Assembly: GCF_030160115.1 (NCBI RefSeq)
Contig: NZ_BSNS01000012.1
Coordinates: forward strand, 62,001 to 126,000
Length of the DNA stretch: 64,000 nt
Direction of reading: 5' to 3'
Source: Devosia nitrariae
GTDB taxonomy: Bacteria; Pseudomonadota; Alphaproteobacteria; Rhizobiales; Devosiaceae
The position numbers were made by a program, and so were the translations under genes. Position 1 is the first letter of the stretch. The number at the start of each line of letters is the position of its first letter. Shown here piece after piece: positions 55,463-63,864 of this stretch. The notes beneath the pieces are model-generated. The model was not told where the DNA came from and made no database searches. It saw nothing but the letters and a program-made list of their open reading frames with translations.

Positions 55463-55487
55463 AACGCCCGCAGGCACGCGCGGTTCC
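55463..55487 (-). promoter_or_regulatory. EcfG-type stress promoter of the csbD-like gene
   Basis: Minus strand: GGAAC (55483-55487), 16 bases, CGTT (55463-55466), about 54 bases before the start codon. Exact match. Confidence 0.75.
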
Positions 55488-55626
55488 TCGCCATTACCTA
55501 TGACGCTTGCGTCATTTCGCTTGCCAATGGAGAACTTTTGCATTTGTTTGAGGCGACTGAAGTTGCCCGCACAACCAAGAGGCAACGACCAGAAGGAAAC
55601 GTCCGCCGGTTGGCGGTAAACAGGTG

Positions 55627-56427
55627 ATGATGTCGCAAGCCCAAGCCGTCGAGACCGCGGCCACGCCGGTCGTGGAGATCAGGGACCTGCACAAGTCCTT
55701 CGGAGCGCTCGAAGTCCTCAAGGGTGTTTCCTTCTCGGCAGCCGAAGGAGAAGTCATTTCGCTGATCGGCTCATCCGGTTCCGGCAAATCGACGCTTCTG
55801 CGCTGCATCAACATGCTCGAGGTGCCCGATTCCGGCGCGGTCTTCATCGACGGCGAGGAGATCCGCCTGCGTGGCCAGCCGCCGCATCGGGCGATCGCCG
55901 ACGAACGGCAGATCCGCCACATCCGCTCCGAGCTCGGCATGGTCTTCCAGTCGTTCAACCTGTGGACGCACCTTTCCGTCCTCGACAATGTCATGGAAGC
56001 GCCGCTCCATGTGCAGAAGCGCCCACGCGCCGAAGTCGAGGCCGAGGCGCGGGCGCTGCTCGAGAAGGTCGGTATCGGCGCCAAGGCGGACAGTTACCCC
56101 GCCCAGCTTTCGGGCGGCCAGCAGCAACGCGCCGCTATCGCCCGCGCGCTCTGCATCCGTCCGCGTGTGATGCTGTTTGACGAACCGACGTCGGCGCTCG
56201 ATCCAGAGCTCGAGGTCGAAGTCCTGCGTGTGATCAAGCTCCTGGCCGACGAGGGACGCACCATGATCCTCGTTACCCACGACATGGACTTCGCCCGCAC
56301 GGTATCGGACCGGGTGATCTTCCTGCACCAGGGCCTCGTCGAGGAAGAGGGAACGCCAGAGGAGGTGTTCGGGGCCACCAGATCGGCGCGGCTGCGCCAG
56401 TTCCTCAGCGCCGGCGACCACCGCTGA
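55627..56427 (+). CDS. Amino-acid ABC transporter ATP-binding protein
   Basis: 266 residues of the HisP/OccP/GlnQ class: Walker A GSSGSGKSTLLRCINMLE, SGGQQQRAAIARALCIRP, Walker B VMLFDEPTSALDPE, and VTHDMDFARTVSDR. An insert with DERQIRHIRSELGMVFQSF is typical of HisP-type proteins for basic amino acids or opines. Start at ATG 55627 or 55630. First gene of a five-gene operon with binding protein, two permeases and a deacylase. Confidence 0.9.
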   Translation: MMSQAQAVETAATPVVEIRDLHKSFGALEVLKGVSFSAAEGEVISLIGSSGSGKSTLLRCINMLEVPDSGAVFIDGEEIRLRGQPPHRAIADERQIRHIRSELGMVFQSFNLWTHLSVLDNVMEAPLHVQKRPRAEVEAEARALLEKVGIGAKADSYPAQLSGGQQQRAAIARALCIRPRVMLFDEPTSALDPELEVEVLRVIKLLADEGRTMILVTHDMDFARTVSDRVIFLHQGLVEEEGTPEEVFGATRSARLRQFLSAGDHR

Positions 56428-56462
56428 CCCGAACGATCAACGACAACAAGGAGACGACAATC

Positions 56463-57215
56463 ATGAAGAAACTCATTCTCGCGACTGCGGCCTTCGCGGC
56501 CCTGTCGATGGGCGCCAATGCCCAGGAGACCGTGCGCATCGCCACTGAAGGCGCCTATGCGCCTTGGAATTTCCTCAACGATGCGGGCGAGCCGGCCGGC
56601 TACGAGATCGACCTCGCCAACGCCATCTGCGAAGAGGCCGGCATCACCTGCGAGATCGTCATCAACGACTGGGATTCGATCATCCCGAACCTGCTCGCGG
56701 GCAATTACGATGTGATCATGGCCGGCATGTCGATTACCGATGAGCGGCTTGAGACCATCGACTTCTCCGACAACTATTTCCCGCCCGATCCCTCCAAGTT
56801 CGTCGCCAATGCCGGCGCGGACCTCGATTTCTCCGACCTTTCGGGCGCGCGCGTGGGCGTTCAGGGCGCGACCATCCAGGCGGCATGGGCCGAAGAGAAC
56901 CTGGGTGACGACAATACCATCGTCGCGTTCGCGACCGCCGACCAGGCCATGGCCGACCTTGCCGCCGGCAACCTCGACACCATCCTTGCCGACGGCGCCT
57001 ACCTCCAGCCGGTGGTCGATGCTTCGAACGGGGCCATCGAGTTCGTCGGTGAGGAGGTGATGATCGGTAACGGCGTCGGCGCCGGTATTCGCAAGGGCGA
57101 TGCCGAACTGCTCGAAACCTGGAATACCTCTCTTGCCGCGCTCAAGGCCGATGGCACGGTCGATGCACTGATCGCGCAGTGGTTCGACGGCGCTGGCCCG
57201 TTCTTTACCGAATAA
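56463..57215 (+). CDS. Amino-acid ABC transporter substrate-binding protein
   Basis: 250 residues with a Sec signal (MKKLILATAAFAALSMGANA). It is a cluster-F binding protein: VRIATEGAYAPWNFLNDAGE, GYEIDLANAICEEAG, IMAGMSITDERLETIDFSDN. These fit HisJ/ArgT/OccT-like proteins for polar or basic amino acids and their derivatives. The exact ligand is unknown. AAGGAG precedes the ATG. A stem-loop follows the gene. Confidence 0.9.
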   Translation: MKKLILATAAFAALSMGANAQETVRIATEGAYAPWNFLNDAGEPAGYEIDLANAICEEAGITCEIVINDWDSIIPNLLAGNYDVIMAGMSITDERLETIDFSDNYFPPDPSKFVANAGADLDFSDLSGARVGVQGATIQAAWAEENLGDDNTIVAFATADQAMADLAAGNLDTILADGAYLQPVVDASNGAIEFVGEEVMIGNGVGAGIRKGDAELLETWNTSLAALKADGTVDALIAQWFDGAGPFFTE

Positions 57216-57230
57216 ATCCGAAGGGCCGGG

Positions 57231-57250
57231 GCGGCCACCGTCCCGGCCTT
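57231..57250 (+). other. Stem-loop 3' of the amino-acid binding-protein gene
   Basis: AAGGGCCGGG and CCCGGCCTT, with GCGG/CCGT inside, form a GC-rich stem 15 bases after the stop. No T run. Probably limits 3' decay so that the binding protein is made in excess. Confidence 0.55.
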
Positions 57251-57265
57251 GCCTGAAAGGTGCCG

Positions 57266-58114
57266 ATGCTCGACCTGCTGCCAGAATGGATGCGCGATGG
57301 GCTCGGCGACGATGCTGCGTTCTGGATCGGCTATCTGACCAATGGCAAGCACCTCGCCTGGTATGCGAGCTTCCAGTTCACCATCTTCGCTGCGCTGATA
57401 GGCGGCGCCCTCGCCCTCGTTTTCGGCCTGGTCGGCGCGAGCCTCAAGAACGCGCGTTTCCTGCCGCTGCGCGCCGTGGGTGACTTCTACTCGGCGATCG
57501 TGCGCGGCGTGCCGGACGTGCTCTTCTTCCTCTTCTTCCCCCTGGCCTTCGAACAGACCGTCGAATGGTTCGTTTCGAGCCGCGTGTGCACGCCCGACAG
57601 CATCGCGGCGAGCGTTGCTCCGTGGCCGCCGTGCCCGCAGGCCAACTGGTTCCTTGGCACCACCGAATACCTGCTGCTCGCCAGTGTCTCGCTCGGCCTC
57701 GTCTACGGCGCCTTCGCCACCAACGTCATCCACGGGGCCATGCGCGCCGTGCCGCAAGGACAGCTGGAAGCGGCCCGCGCCTACGGCTTTTCGGCCGCTC
57801 AGGTGCGCTGGCGCTTCCAGATCCGCCAGATGTGGGTCTATGCCCTGCCCGGGCTCTCCAATGTCTGGCTGCTGCTGGTCAAGGCAACCTCGCTGCTGTC
57901 GCTCCTGCAGATCGCCGATATCGTGCTATGGGCAGACCGGCTGGGCGCCCCCAACTTCCTGCCTGCGGTCGGCCTCGTCCACCCCGACTGGCGCTGGCGT
58001 TATTACCTTGCTCTGCTCGTCTTCTATATCCTTGTCACCTGGCTCTCCGAAAAAGGCTTCGAGGCGCTGATGCGCCGCGCCGGGCGCGGTGTCCTTGCCG
58101 AGGTGCGCCGCTAA
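57266..58114 (+). CDS. Amino-acid ABC transporter permease (HisQ-like)
   Basis: 282 residues with five hydrophobic helices of the His/Glu/Gln permease class. The first cytoplasmic signature is FYSAIVRGVPDVLFFLFFP, and the coupling loop is RAVPQGQLEAARAYGFSAAQ. An insert with two Cys and several Pro (residues ~105-125) lies in a loop and is longer than usual. ATG 57266 has AAGG upstream and is preferred over GTG 57260. The stop overlaps the next start (TAATG). Confidence 0.88.
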   Translation: MLDLLPEWMRDGLGDDAAFWIGYLTNGKHLAWYASFQFTIFAALIGGALALVFGLVGASLKNARFLPLRAVGDFYSAIVRGVPDVLFFLFFPLAFEQTVEWFVSSRVCTPDSIAASVAPWPPCPQANWFLGTTEYLLLASVSLGLVYGAFATNVIHGAMRAVPQGQLEAARAYGFSAAQVRWRFQIRQMWVYALPGLSNVWLLLVKATSLLSLLQIADIVLWADRLGAPNFLPAVGLVHPDWRWRYYLALLVFYILVTWLSEKGFEALMRRAGRGVLAEVRR

Positions 58115-58848
58115 TGGAGGTGATCCTCAATGAAATCCTGCGGTTCGCGCCCGCCGCGCTGTTCAACATCTATTTCGCCGCCGCCTCCATACCGATCGGC
58201 TTCGGCCTTGCCATCCTCTTCGCCTTCGGCAAGGGGTCGAAAAACCCGCTGATCTCTGCCGTCTCGCGCGGCTACATCTACGCCTTTCGCGGCTCTCCGC
58301 TCTTCATCCAGCTCTTCATGTTCTATTCGCTGGCCCTTTCGATGAATATCTCGACCTGGAAGCCGATGGGCATCGACTGGCTGGTGCTGCACCCCTTGTT
58401 CCTCGGCCCCCTGGTGCTGGTGCTCAACACCACCGCCTATACCGCCGAGATCTTCTACGGGGCCCTGCGTGCCGTGCCGCACGGCGAGCTGGAAGCCGCC
58501 CGTGCCTACGGCATGGGCCCCTGGCAGCAGTTCCGCTCGGTCACCTGGCCGCACATGATCCGCCTCGCCTGGCCAGCCTATACCAACGAGGTGGTCTTCC
58601 TCTTTCATGCGACCGCCATCGTCTACTTCGCCTTGCCCGTCATCGGCGAGCAGAAGGACCTGATGATCCGCGCCAAGGAGGCTTTCGAGCGCGACTTCAA
58701 CGCCTATCTCCATTTTCCCATCGCCGCGCTCTATTTCCTGGCCGTTTCGCTCGTCGTCTTCTTCGTGTTCGGGCGCATCTATGAGCGGCTCGTACGCCAT
58801 CTCGAGCGCGCGCCGAAAATCCGCTTTTCCCCCAAATGGCTTCGCTGA
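58114..58848 (+). CDS. Amino-acid ABC transporter permease (HisM-like)
   Basis: 244 residues, five hydrophobic helices. YIYAFRGSPLFIQLFMFYSL is the family signature, and RAVPHGELEAARAYGMGPWQ is the coupling loop. It forms the channel together with the product of the previous gene. Its 3' end overlaps the deacylase gene by 13 bases, so the whole set is one operon. Confidence 0.9.
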   Translation: MEVILNEILRFAPAALFNIYFAAASIPIGFGLAILFAFGKGSKNPLISAVSRGYIYAFRGSPLFIQLFMFYSLALSMNISTWKPMGIDWLVLHPLFLGPLVLVLNTTAYTAEIFYGALRAVPHGELEAARAYGMGPWQQFRSVTWPHMIRLAWPAYTNEVVFLFHATAIVYFALPVIGEQKDLMIRAKEAFERDFNAYLHFPIAALYFLAVSLVVFFVFGRIYERLVRHLERAPKIRFSPKWLR

Positions 58849-59996
58849 TCTCAATGACCTTCGAGCAGACGACTTTCGTACTTGCCGGCGATACGCCCGG
58901 CTCCGCAACCACCCTCTATTCCTATACCGTCGGTCCGCAGGACGCCCCGGTCAAGGTGCACCTGCAGGCCGCGCTCCATGCCGACGAGCAACCGGGAACC
59001 ATGGCGCTGCATCATCTTCTGGTGATGTTGCGGGACGCCGATGCGATGGGACAATTGCGCGCCCGCTTTGCCGTCTTCCCCTCGGTCAACCCGCTGGGGC
59101 TGGCCAACTGGTCGCTGCGCACGCATCTCGGACGCTACGACAACACGACCGGCGTCAACTACAACCGCCGTTGGCCGGACCTCTATGCCGCAGTTTCGGG
59201 CGCAGTCGGGGGCCGGCTCGGCGCCGATCCGCGGGCCAACGTCGCCACATTGCGTCATGCAGTACGCGACTGGATTGACGGACAACGGCCCCGGTCGGCG
59301 GCCGAGGAACTGCGGCTCGCCGTGCTGCGCTCGGCGCACGATGCCGACATCATGCTCGACCTCCATTGCGACAACGACAGCCTCAAGCACATTTTCACCT
59401 CGCCCGAGCTGATGCCCGGCTTCAGGGATCTCGCCGATTGGATGGGCGCCGCGGCGACGCTGACCGCGGAGGACAGCGGCGGTGGTTCTTTCGACGAAGT
59501 CCTGCCACAGCTCTACCGCCAGGCAGCACGAGCCAACCCGGACAAGCCCATTCCGATGGCCGCCGAAACCGCAACCCTCGAATATCGCGGACAAGCCGAC
59601 GTCTTCGACGAGATGGGGCTGGCGGACGCAAAGGGGCTCTTCGGCTTCTTTGCCGGGAGGGGTCTGATCGACGCCGATCCTGGCCCGCGGCCCGCGTCGG
59701 CGCCCGCCGCAACGCCCTTCGAAGCAACCGAAGTGCTGCGCGTCGACCGGCCAGGGCTCCTTGCCTATCGGGTCGAGCTGGGCGAAACCGTCAAGACAGG
59801 CCAACCCGTCGCCGATCTCATCGCCATGGATGGGCCACAGGCCTTCATCGCCCGCACGCCCGTCCTTGCCGGCACCGACGGCTTCGTGCTCTCCCGGGCA
59901 CTCGGCAAATACGTGCCGCGCGGCGGCGCCATTGCCAAGATCGTCGGGACGCAACCTCTGGTGTCCCGGTCAGGCGGTTATCTGTTGGAGGACTGA
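58836..59996 (+). CDS. Succinylglutamate desuccinylase/aspartoacylase family protein (M14)
   Basis: 386 residues. The zinc ligands are in ALHADEQPG (HxxE, ~48-51) and DLHCD (third His, ~175). NPLGLANW and NYNRRWPD follow the substrate-binding pattern. A C-terminal beta domain of about 90 residues ends the protein. The family removes acyl groups from amino acids (succinylglutamate, acetylaspartate, N-acetyl-diaminobutyrate). Cotranscription with an amino-acid importer suggests that an imported N-acylated amino acid is hydrolysed in the cytoplasm. ATG 58854 is an alternative start. Confidence 0.85.
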   Translation: MASLISMTFEQTTFVLAGDTPGSATTLYSYTVGPQDAPVKVHLQAALHADEQPGTMALHHLLVMLRDADAMGQLRARFAVFPSVNPLGLANWSLRTHLGRYDNTTGVNYNRRWPDLYAAVSGAVGGRLGADPRANVATLRHAVRDWIDGQRPRSAAEELRLAVLRSAHDADIMLDLHCDNDSLKHIFTSPELMPGFRDLADWMGAAATLTAEDSGGGSFDEVLPQLYRQAARANPDKPIPMAAETATLEYRGQADVFDEMGLADAKGLFGFFAGRGLIDADPGPRPASAPAATPFEATEVLRVDRPGLLAYRVELGETVKTGQPVADLIAMDGPQAFIARTPVLAGTDGFVLSRALGKYVPRGGAIAKIVGTQPLVSRSGGYLLED

Positions 59997-59999
59997 ACC

Positions 60000-61214
60000 T
60001 CAGCTCACGCCGTACTCTCGATGCTCGAGCGCGGTGATGACCCCGCGCAGTTCCGCCAGACCCTTCATCCGCCCGATGGTCGGGTAGCCCGGCTGGGCCC
60101 GCCGGTTAAGATCGTCGAGGATGTCCTGCCCGTGGTCGGGGCGCATGGGGATCTGGTGGTCCGCACGGCCGGCTGCCTTGCGGCGCTGTTCCTCACGCAC
60201 GATCTCGGCGATGAGCGCGACCATGTCGGTATCTCCTGCGAGGTGCTCGGCCTCAAAAAAGGAGCCGGCGATGTCGGCGTCGTCCCGCTTGACGTTGCGC
60301 AAATGCAGGAAGTGCACGCGATCGCCCAGGCGCCGCATCATACCCGGCAAATCATTGTCCGGCCGTGCGCCGAGCGAGCCCGAGCAGAGCGTCATGCCGT
60401 TGGCGGGGCTGTCGACCGCATCGAGCATCGTCTTGTAATCAGCCTCGGTCGACATGATCCGCGGCAGACCGAGCAGCGCGAACGGCGGATCGTCCGGATG
60501 GCAGCAGAGCCTGATGCCGAGCTTCTCGGCGGTCGGCACGACGGCTTCGAGGAAATCGATGAAGTGCCCGCGCAAATGGTCGGGCGAGATGCTGCCATAC
60601 TCGGCAAGGTGGGCCCTGACGTCATCGAGCGTCATCGACTCGCTCGAACCGGGCAGTCCCATGGTGACGTTGCGTGAAAGCTGCTTTTTCGCATCCTCGT
60701 CCATATCGGCGAAGCGACGCCCCGCCTCGTCGGCCACCGCGTTGCTGTAATCGGCCCCCGCCCCTGGGCGCGCGAGAATGTGGATGTCGAAGGCGGCGAA
60801 ATCGGCAATGTCGAAGCGCATGCACGAACCGCCATTGGGCAGGGCCCAGCGGATATCGGTGCGCGTCCAGTCGAGCACCGGCATGAAATTATAGCAGACC
60901 ACCTCGATGCCGCTTTCGGCAAGACTGGCCATCGAGACCTTGTAGGCCTCGATATGGGCGTGCCAGTCGCCCTTCTGCTTTTTGACGTCCTCGGAAACCG
61001 GCAGGCTCTCGACAACGTCCCAGGTGAGGCCCGAAGGCGAGCCGTCCTTGCGGGTGGCGATCTCACGGTGACGCTTGGCGATTTCCTCGCGCGTCCACAC
61101 CTGCCCGTTGGGAATGTGGTGCAGCGCGCTGACCACGCCCGTCGCGCCCGCTTGGGTGATGTCGTCGATGCTGGTCAGGTCATGCGGCCCGAACCACCGC
61201 CAGGTCTGCTTCAC
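60000..61214 (-). CDS. uxuA: Mannonate dehydratase
   Basis: 404 residues, a TIM-barrel enzyme. MKQTWRWFGPHDLTSIDDI is the family N-terminus. LCCHPDDPPFALLGLPRI holds metal-binding His/Asp, SGSLGARPDNDLPGM and VHFLHLRNVKR follow, and MRPDHGQDILDD is the C-terminal metal site. It converts D-mannonate to 2-keto-3-deoxygluconate in glucuronate breakdown. No uxuB, uxaC or kdgK lies beside it. It is convergent with the deacylase gene, 3 bases apart. Confidence 0.94.
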   Translation of the reverse strand: MKQTWRWFGPHDLTSIDDITQAGATGVVSALHHIPNGQVWTREEIAKRHREIATRKDGSPSGLTWDVVESLPVSEDVKKQKGDWHAHIEAYKVSMASLAESGIEVVCYNFMPVLDWTRTDIRWALPNGGSCMRFDIADFAAFDIHILARPGAGADYSNAVADEAGRRFADMDEDAKKQLSRNVTMGLPGSSESMTLDDVRAHLAEYGSISPDHLRGHFIDFLEAVVPTAEKLGIRLCCHPDDPPFALLGLPRIMSTEADYKTMLDAVDSPANGMTLCSGSLGARPDNDLPGMMRRLGDRVHFLHLRNVKRDDADIAGSFFEAEHLAGDTDMVALIAEIVREEQRRKAAGRADHQIPMRPDHGQDILDDLNRRAQPGYPTIGRMKGLAELRGVITALEHREYGVS

Positions 61215-61289
61215 GAGGGCGTCTCCAACTGATCTTGTATGGCAGAACCTTTGCCATAACGGCCGGCGGGCGGGAAGCCCCCGGGACTG

Positions 61290-61907
61290 TTACCGAAGAT
61301 CCTTGTCGTAGACGAACTTGGGCATTTCCCAACGGAAGACGAGCGCGGCGACGCGCAGCGGAAAGCCGATGAAAATGGCAACGAGGATAACGAGATCAGC
61401 GGGCAGGCCTGCTGTCAGGCCAGCATAATAGAGCGTGCCGGTCACGATCGAGACCGTTGCGTAGAGCTCTCCGGTAAAGACCAGCGGGATGTCATTGCAG
61501 AGGACATCGCGCAGAATGCCGCCGGTAATGCCGGTCAGCATGCCGGCGACGATGACGATGATCGGATGGTGCCCCGCCTCGATACCGACATTGCAGCCGA
61601 TGATGGTGAAGGCAACGAGCCCCACCGCGTCGAGCAGCAGGAACGGCCAGCGCAGCCGGTGCGCGACACGGGCAATCGCGACGGTAAAGAGCGCCGCCGC
61701 GCACACGATCAGCAGGAGATAAGGGTTCAGGACCCAGGTCAGCGGATAGTGGTCGAGCAGGATGTCGCGCGTCGTGCCGCCGCCGAGCGCGGTGACGCTG
61801 GCAATGAGACAGACGCCGAACCAGTCCATGTTGCGCCGCCCGGCAGCCAGCGCCGCCGTCATAGCCTCGACGGTGATGCCGATATAGAAGATGACAGTCA
61901 GCAACAT
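61290..61907 (-). CDS. UPF0126/TRIC-type membrane protein
   Basis: 205 residues, about seven hydrophobic helices in two pseudo-repeats, each with a GG..RD motif: ALGGGTTRDILL and GITGGILRDVLC. These are the marks of UPF0126 (YicG), related to trimeric intracellular cation channels, some members of which move glycine or cations. Starts at ATG 61907, eight bases after the stop of the next upstream gene on the strand, so probably cotranscribed with it. Confidence 0.88.
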   Translation of the reverse strand: MLLTVIFYIGITVEAMTAALAAGRRNMDWFGVCLIASVTALGGGTTRDILLDHYPLTWVLNPYLLLIVCAAALFTVAIARVAHRLRWPFLLLDAVGLVAFTIIGCNVGIEAGHHPIIVIVAGMLTGITGGILRDVLCNDIPLVFTGELYATVSIVTGTLYYAGLTAGLPADLVILVAIFIGFPLRVAALVFRWEMPKFVYDKDLR

Positions 61908-61914
61908 TGCCTGC

Positions 61915-62385
61915 CTATTCCGGGATGTTGATGGCGCGTACGAGCCAGTAGACGGCCTCGCAGGACCTGTCGGTGCAATAGGCGCTCATCCAAACCTCCC
62001 CGTCGCCGAACATCACCCCGTCGCCGTTGACGAAGAGATCGGCATAGGCCTGATCCGTGACCGCCGCCTCCACCGGGTCGGTGACGATCTCGTCATAGCG
62101 TTCGACGAATTCGGCCTCTTCCTCTATGACGATCCGGCGCCCGTCGATGACGACGTCGAGCGGATAGTCGACGAGCGAGGCGACGGTCTCGGCGTCATGC
62201 CCGGCAATTGCATGCTGCAGCACCTCGAAGGCAACCTCGAACGCGTCGGCGTCGCCGAGCAGCGCTTCGATGTGCTCGTTGACCTCGGCAACGCCTTGCG
62301 CCGCCACTGAAGACAGCATCGTGCAAAGGCCAACGCCCGCGAGCAGGGACGACCTTGCCAACCAACCCATGATGTTCCCGCGCAT
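61915..62385 (-). CDS. Exported hypothetical protein
   Basis: About 156 residues with a Sec signal (MGWLARSSLLAGVGLCTMLS ending VAAQ). The mature part is acidic: a helical stretch (NEHIEALLGDADAFEVAF) and SLVDYPLDVVIDGRRIVIEE, which resembles the SnoaL/DUF4440-like cone fold used by small exported proteins. This is only a guess from the pattern. Two Cys near the C-terminus (AYCTDRSCEAVYW) could form a disulfide. Start at ATG 62385 or 62370; an upstream TTG is less likely. Confidence 0.6.
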   Translation of the reverse strand: MRGNIMGWLARSSLLAGVGLCTMLSSVAAQGVAEVNEHIEALLGDADAFEVAFEVLQHAIAGHDAETVASLVDYPLDVVIDGRRIVIEEEAEFVERYDEIVTDPVEAAVTDQAYADLFVNGDGVMFGDGEVWMSAYCTDRSCEAVYWLVRAINIPE

Positions 62386-62484
62386 TGCCGTCAAAACCGG
62401 TTTGCCCCCAAGCCGTTTATATCGCTCAATACAAAGCGTTACAGCTTCGCCGTGATCACTCGGTTAAGATCGGGAGGGAAAGCC

Positions 62485-63117
62485 GTGCGCAAGCCGACAA
62501 GCGTGAGATCGCTGGAAACGTTCGGGCGGGTGCGCCTGTCGAAGAGCTTTTTCATGCGCGACTTCCTCTATTCGGAAATCTCGGCGATACATGCCATCCC
62601 CAACCTTCCCGACGATCCCGACCTTGCCATCGCCGCCGGCCGCAGGCTGTGCGACGAATTGCTGGAACCGCTCCAGGAGCGGTTCGGGCGCATCTCCGTC
62701 CGCTCCTCCTATCGCTCGCCGGCGGTCAACCGCTTCGGCAACGAGAACAAGCTGAACTGCGGCAGCAACGAGAGCAACTATGCCGTGCATATCTGGGACC
62801 GGCGCGATGCGGCCGGCAATATGGGCGCCACCGCCTGCATCGTCGTCAACAGCTTCATCGCCTACTACGAGCGCACCGGTCACTGGGAGGCCCTCGCCTG
62901 GTGGGTGCACGACCACCTGCCCTATGACCACATGCAGTTCTTCCCGCACTATGCCGCCTTCAATCTCGGCTGGCGCGACACACCCAGGCGCGGCATCTAC
63001 AGCTACATTCCGCCACGCCGCGGATGGCTGACCAAACGCGGCATGGCCAATGCCGACGGCGATCACAGCGCCGAGTATGCCGAGATGCTGCGCGAGATCG
63101 AGTGCGCCCGAGCCTGA
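62485..63117 (+). CDS. Peptidase M15-like hypothetical protein
   Basis: 210 residues. FLYSEISAIHAIPNLPDDPD is followed by RISVRSSYRSPAVNRFGNENK, NYAVHIWDRRDAAGNMGATA and LPYDHMQFFPHYAAFNLGW. The order S-x-YRSP ... H-x-W-D ... D-H-x-Q-F resembles the M15/VanY zinc peptidase fold, although the metal spacing is not standard, so activity is uncertain. GTG 62485 was chosen because GGGAGGG lies 6 bases before it. The frame opens earlier at 62452 without a ribosome-binding site. Standalone gene divergent from the exported hypothetical. Confidence 0.65.
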   Translation: MRKPTSVRSLETFGRVRLSKSFFMRDFLYSEISAIHAIPNLPDDPDLAIAAGRRLCDELLEPLQERFGRISVRSSYRSPAVNRFGNENKLNCGSNESNYAVHIWDRRDAAGNMGATACIVVNSFIAYYERTGHWEALAWWVHDHLPYDHMQFFPHYAAFNLGWRDTPRRGIYSYIPPRRGWLTKRGMANADGDHSAEYAEMLREIECARA

Positions 63118-63120
63118 AAC

Positions 63121-63465
63121 CTACCCGTGCGCGGCGCGACTGTCCTGCGGCGCCTGACCGCGCTCATGGAGCCCGTAGTCGCGTACGACCGCCGCCACCC
63201 GCAGCCTATAGTGTCGAAAGAGCCCCAAACGCCCCTTCGCCTGCGTGACGCGATGCACCGGATGGTTGCGCCAGGCTTTGACCGCCGCTTCGTCGCGCCA
63301 GAAAGAGAGCGAAAGCAGCTTCTCCGGCTCGGTGAGGCTCTGGAAACGCTCGGCGCAGATGAAGCCGTCCATCTCCTGAAGATCTGCCGCCAGAGCGCCG
63401 GCGTAGTCGAGATAGTGGCCCATCTTCCCCTCGGCCGGCACGACCTCGAAGATAACCGCGATCAT
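63121..63465 (-). CDS. Antibiotic biosynthesis monooxygenase domain protein
   Basis: 114 residues with the ferredoxin-like ABM fold: [20 protein letters not shown] at the start, [20 protein letters not shown] and [18 protein letters not shown] in the second half. Such proteins handle quinones, heme or reactive small molecules without a cofactor. The exact role is unknown. Its ATG overlaps the stop of the NIPSNAP gene (ATGA), so they are translated together. Confidence 0.88.
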   Translation of the reverse strand: MIAVIFEVVPAEGKMGHYLDYAGALAADLQEMDGFICAERFQSLTEPEKLLSLSFWRDEAAVKAWRNHPVHRVTQAKGRLGLFRHYRLRVAAVVRDYGLHERGQAPQDSRAAHG

Positions 63466-63791
63466 GGCCGCACCGGCTTGGCGTGCGGCGCCGAAACCAG
63501 ACGGAGGAAAATGCGATCCTCCCGACGGATGAATTTTTCCTGTCGCGCGAAGGTAAAGTTCTCCCTCCCCAACGGATCCTCACGCAACCGCGCGCGATAG
63601 GCTTCATAGGCCGAAAGACTCTCGATGTTGTAGATGCCGTAGGCTGTCGTTGCCGAGCCCTCGTGCGGAGCGAAATAACCGATGAGGTCGGCGCCGCAGC
63701 GCGGGATCGCCTCGCCCCAGTTGCGGGCGTAGTGTTCGAAGGCGTCGACGCGATCGGGTTCGATGTCATAGCGGATGAAGCAGGTGAGCAT
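63462..63791 (-). CDS. NIPSNAP family protein
   Basis: 109 residues. [40 protein letters not shown] and [20 protein letters not shown] follow the NIPSNAP dimeric alpha/beta barrel layout. Function unknown; the fold is related to the ABM protein encoded next. First gene of the pair, divergent from the ArsR-type gene, whose product may control it. Confidence 0.88.
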   Translation of the reverse strand: MLTCFIRYDIEPDRVDAFEHYARNWGEAIPRCGADLIGYFAPHEGSATTAYGIYNIESLSAYEAYRARLREDPLGRENFTFARQEKFIRREDRIFLRLVSAPHAKPVRP

Positions 63792-63864
63792 GGTCGTTCT
63801 CCAGGTCTCGACGCCCCGGTTCTAGCCCATTGCGATGCAATCATGCTTCGGCTACGGTCGAACT

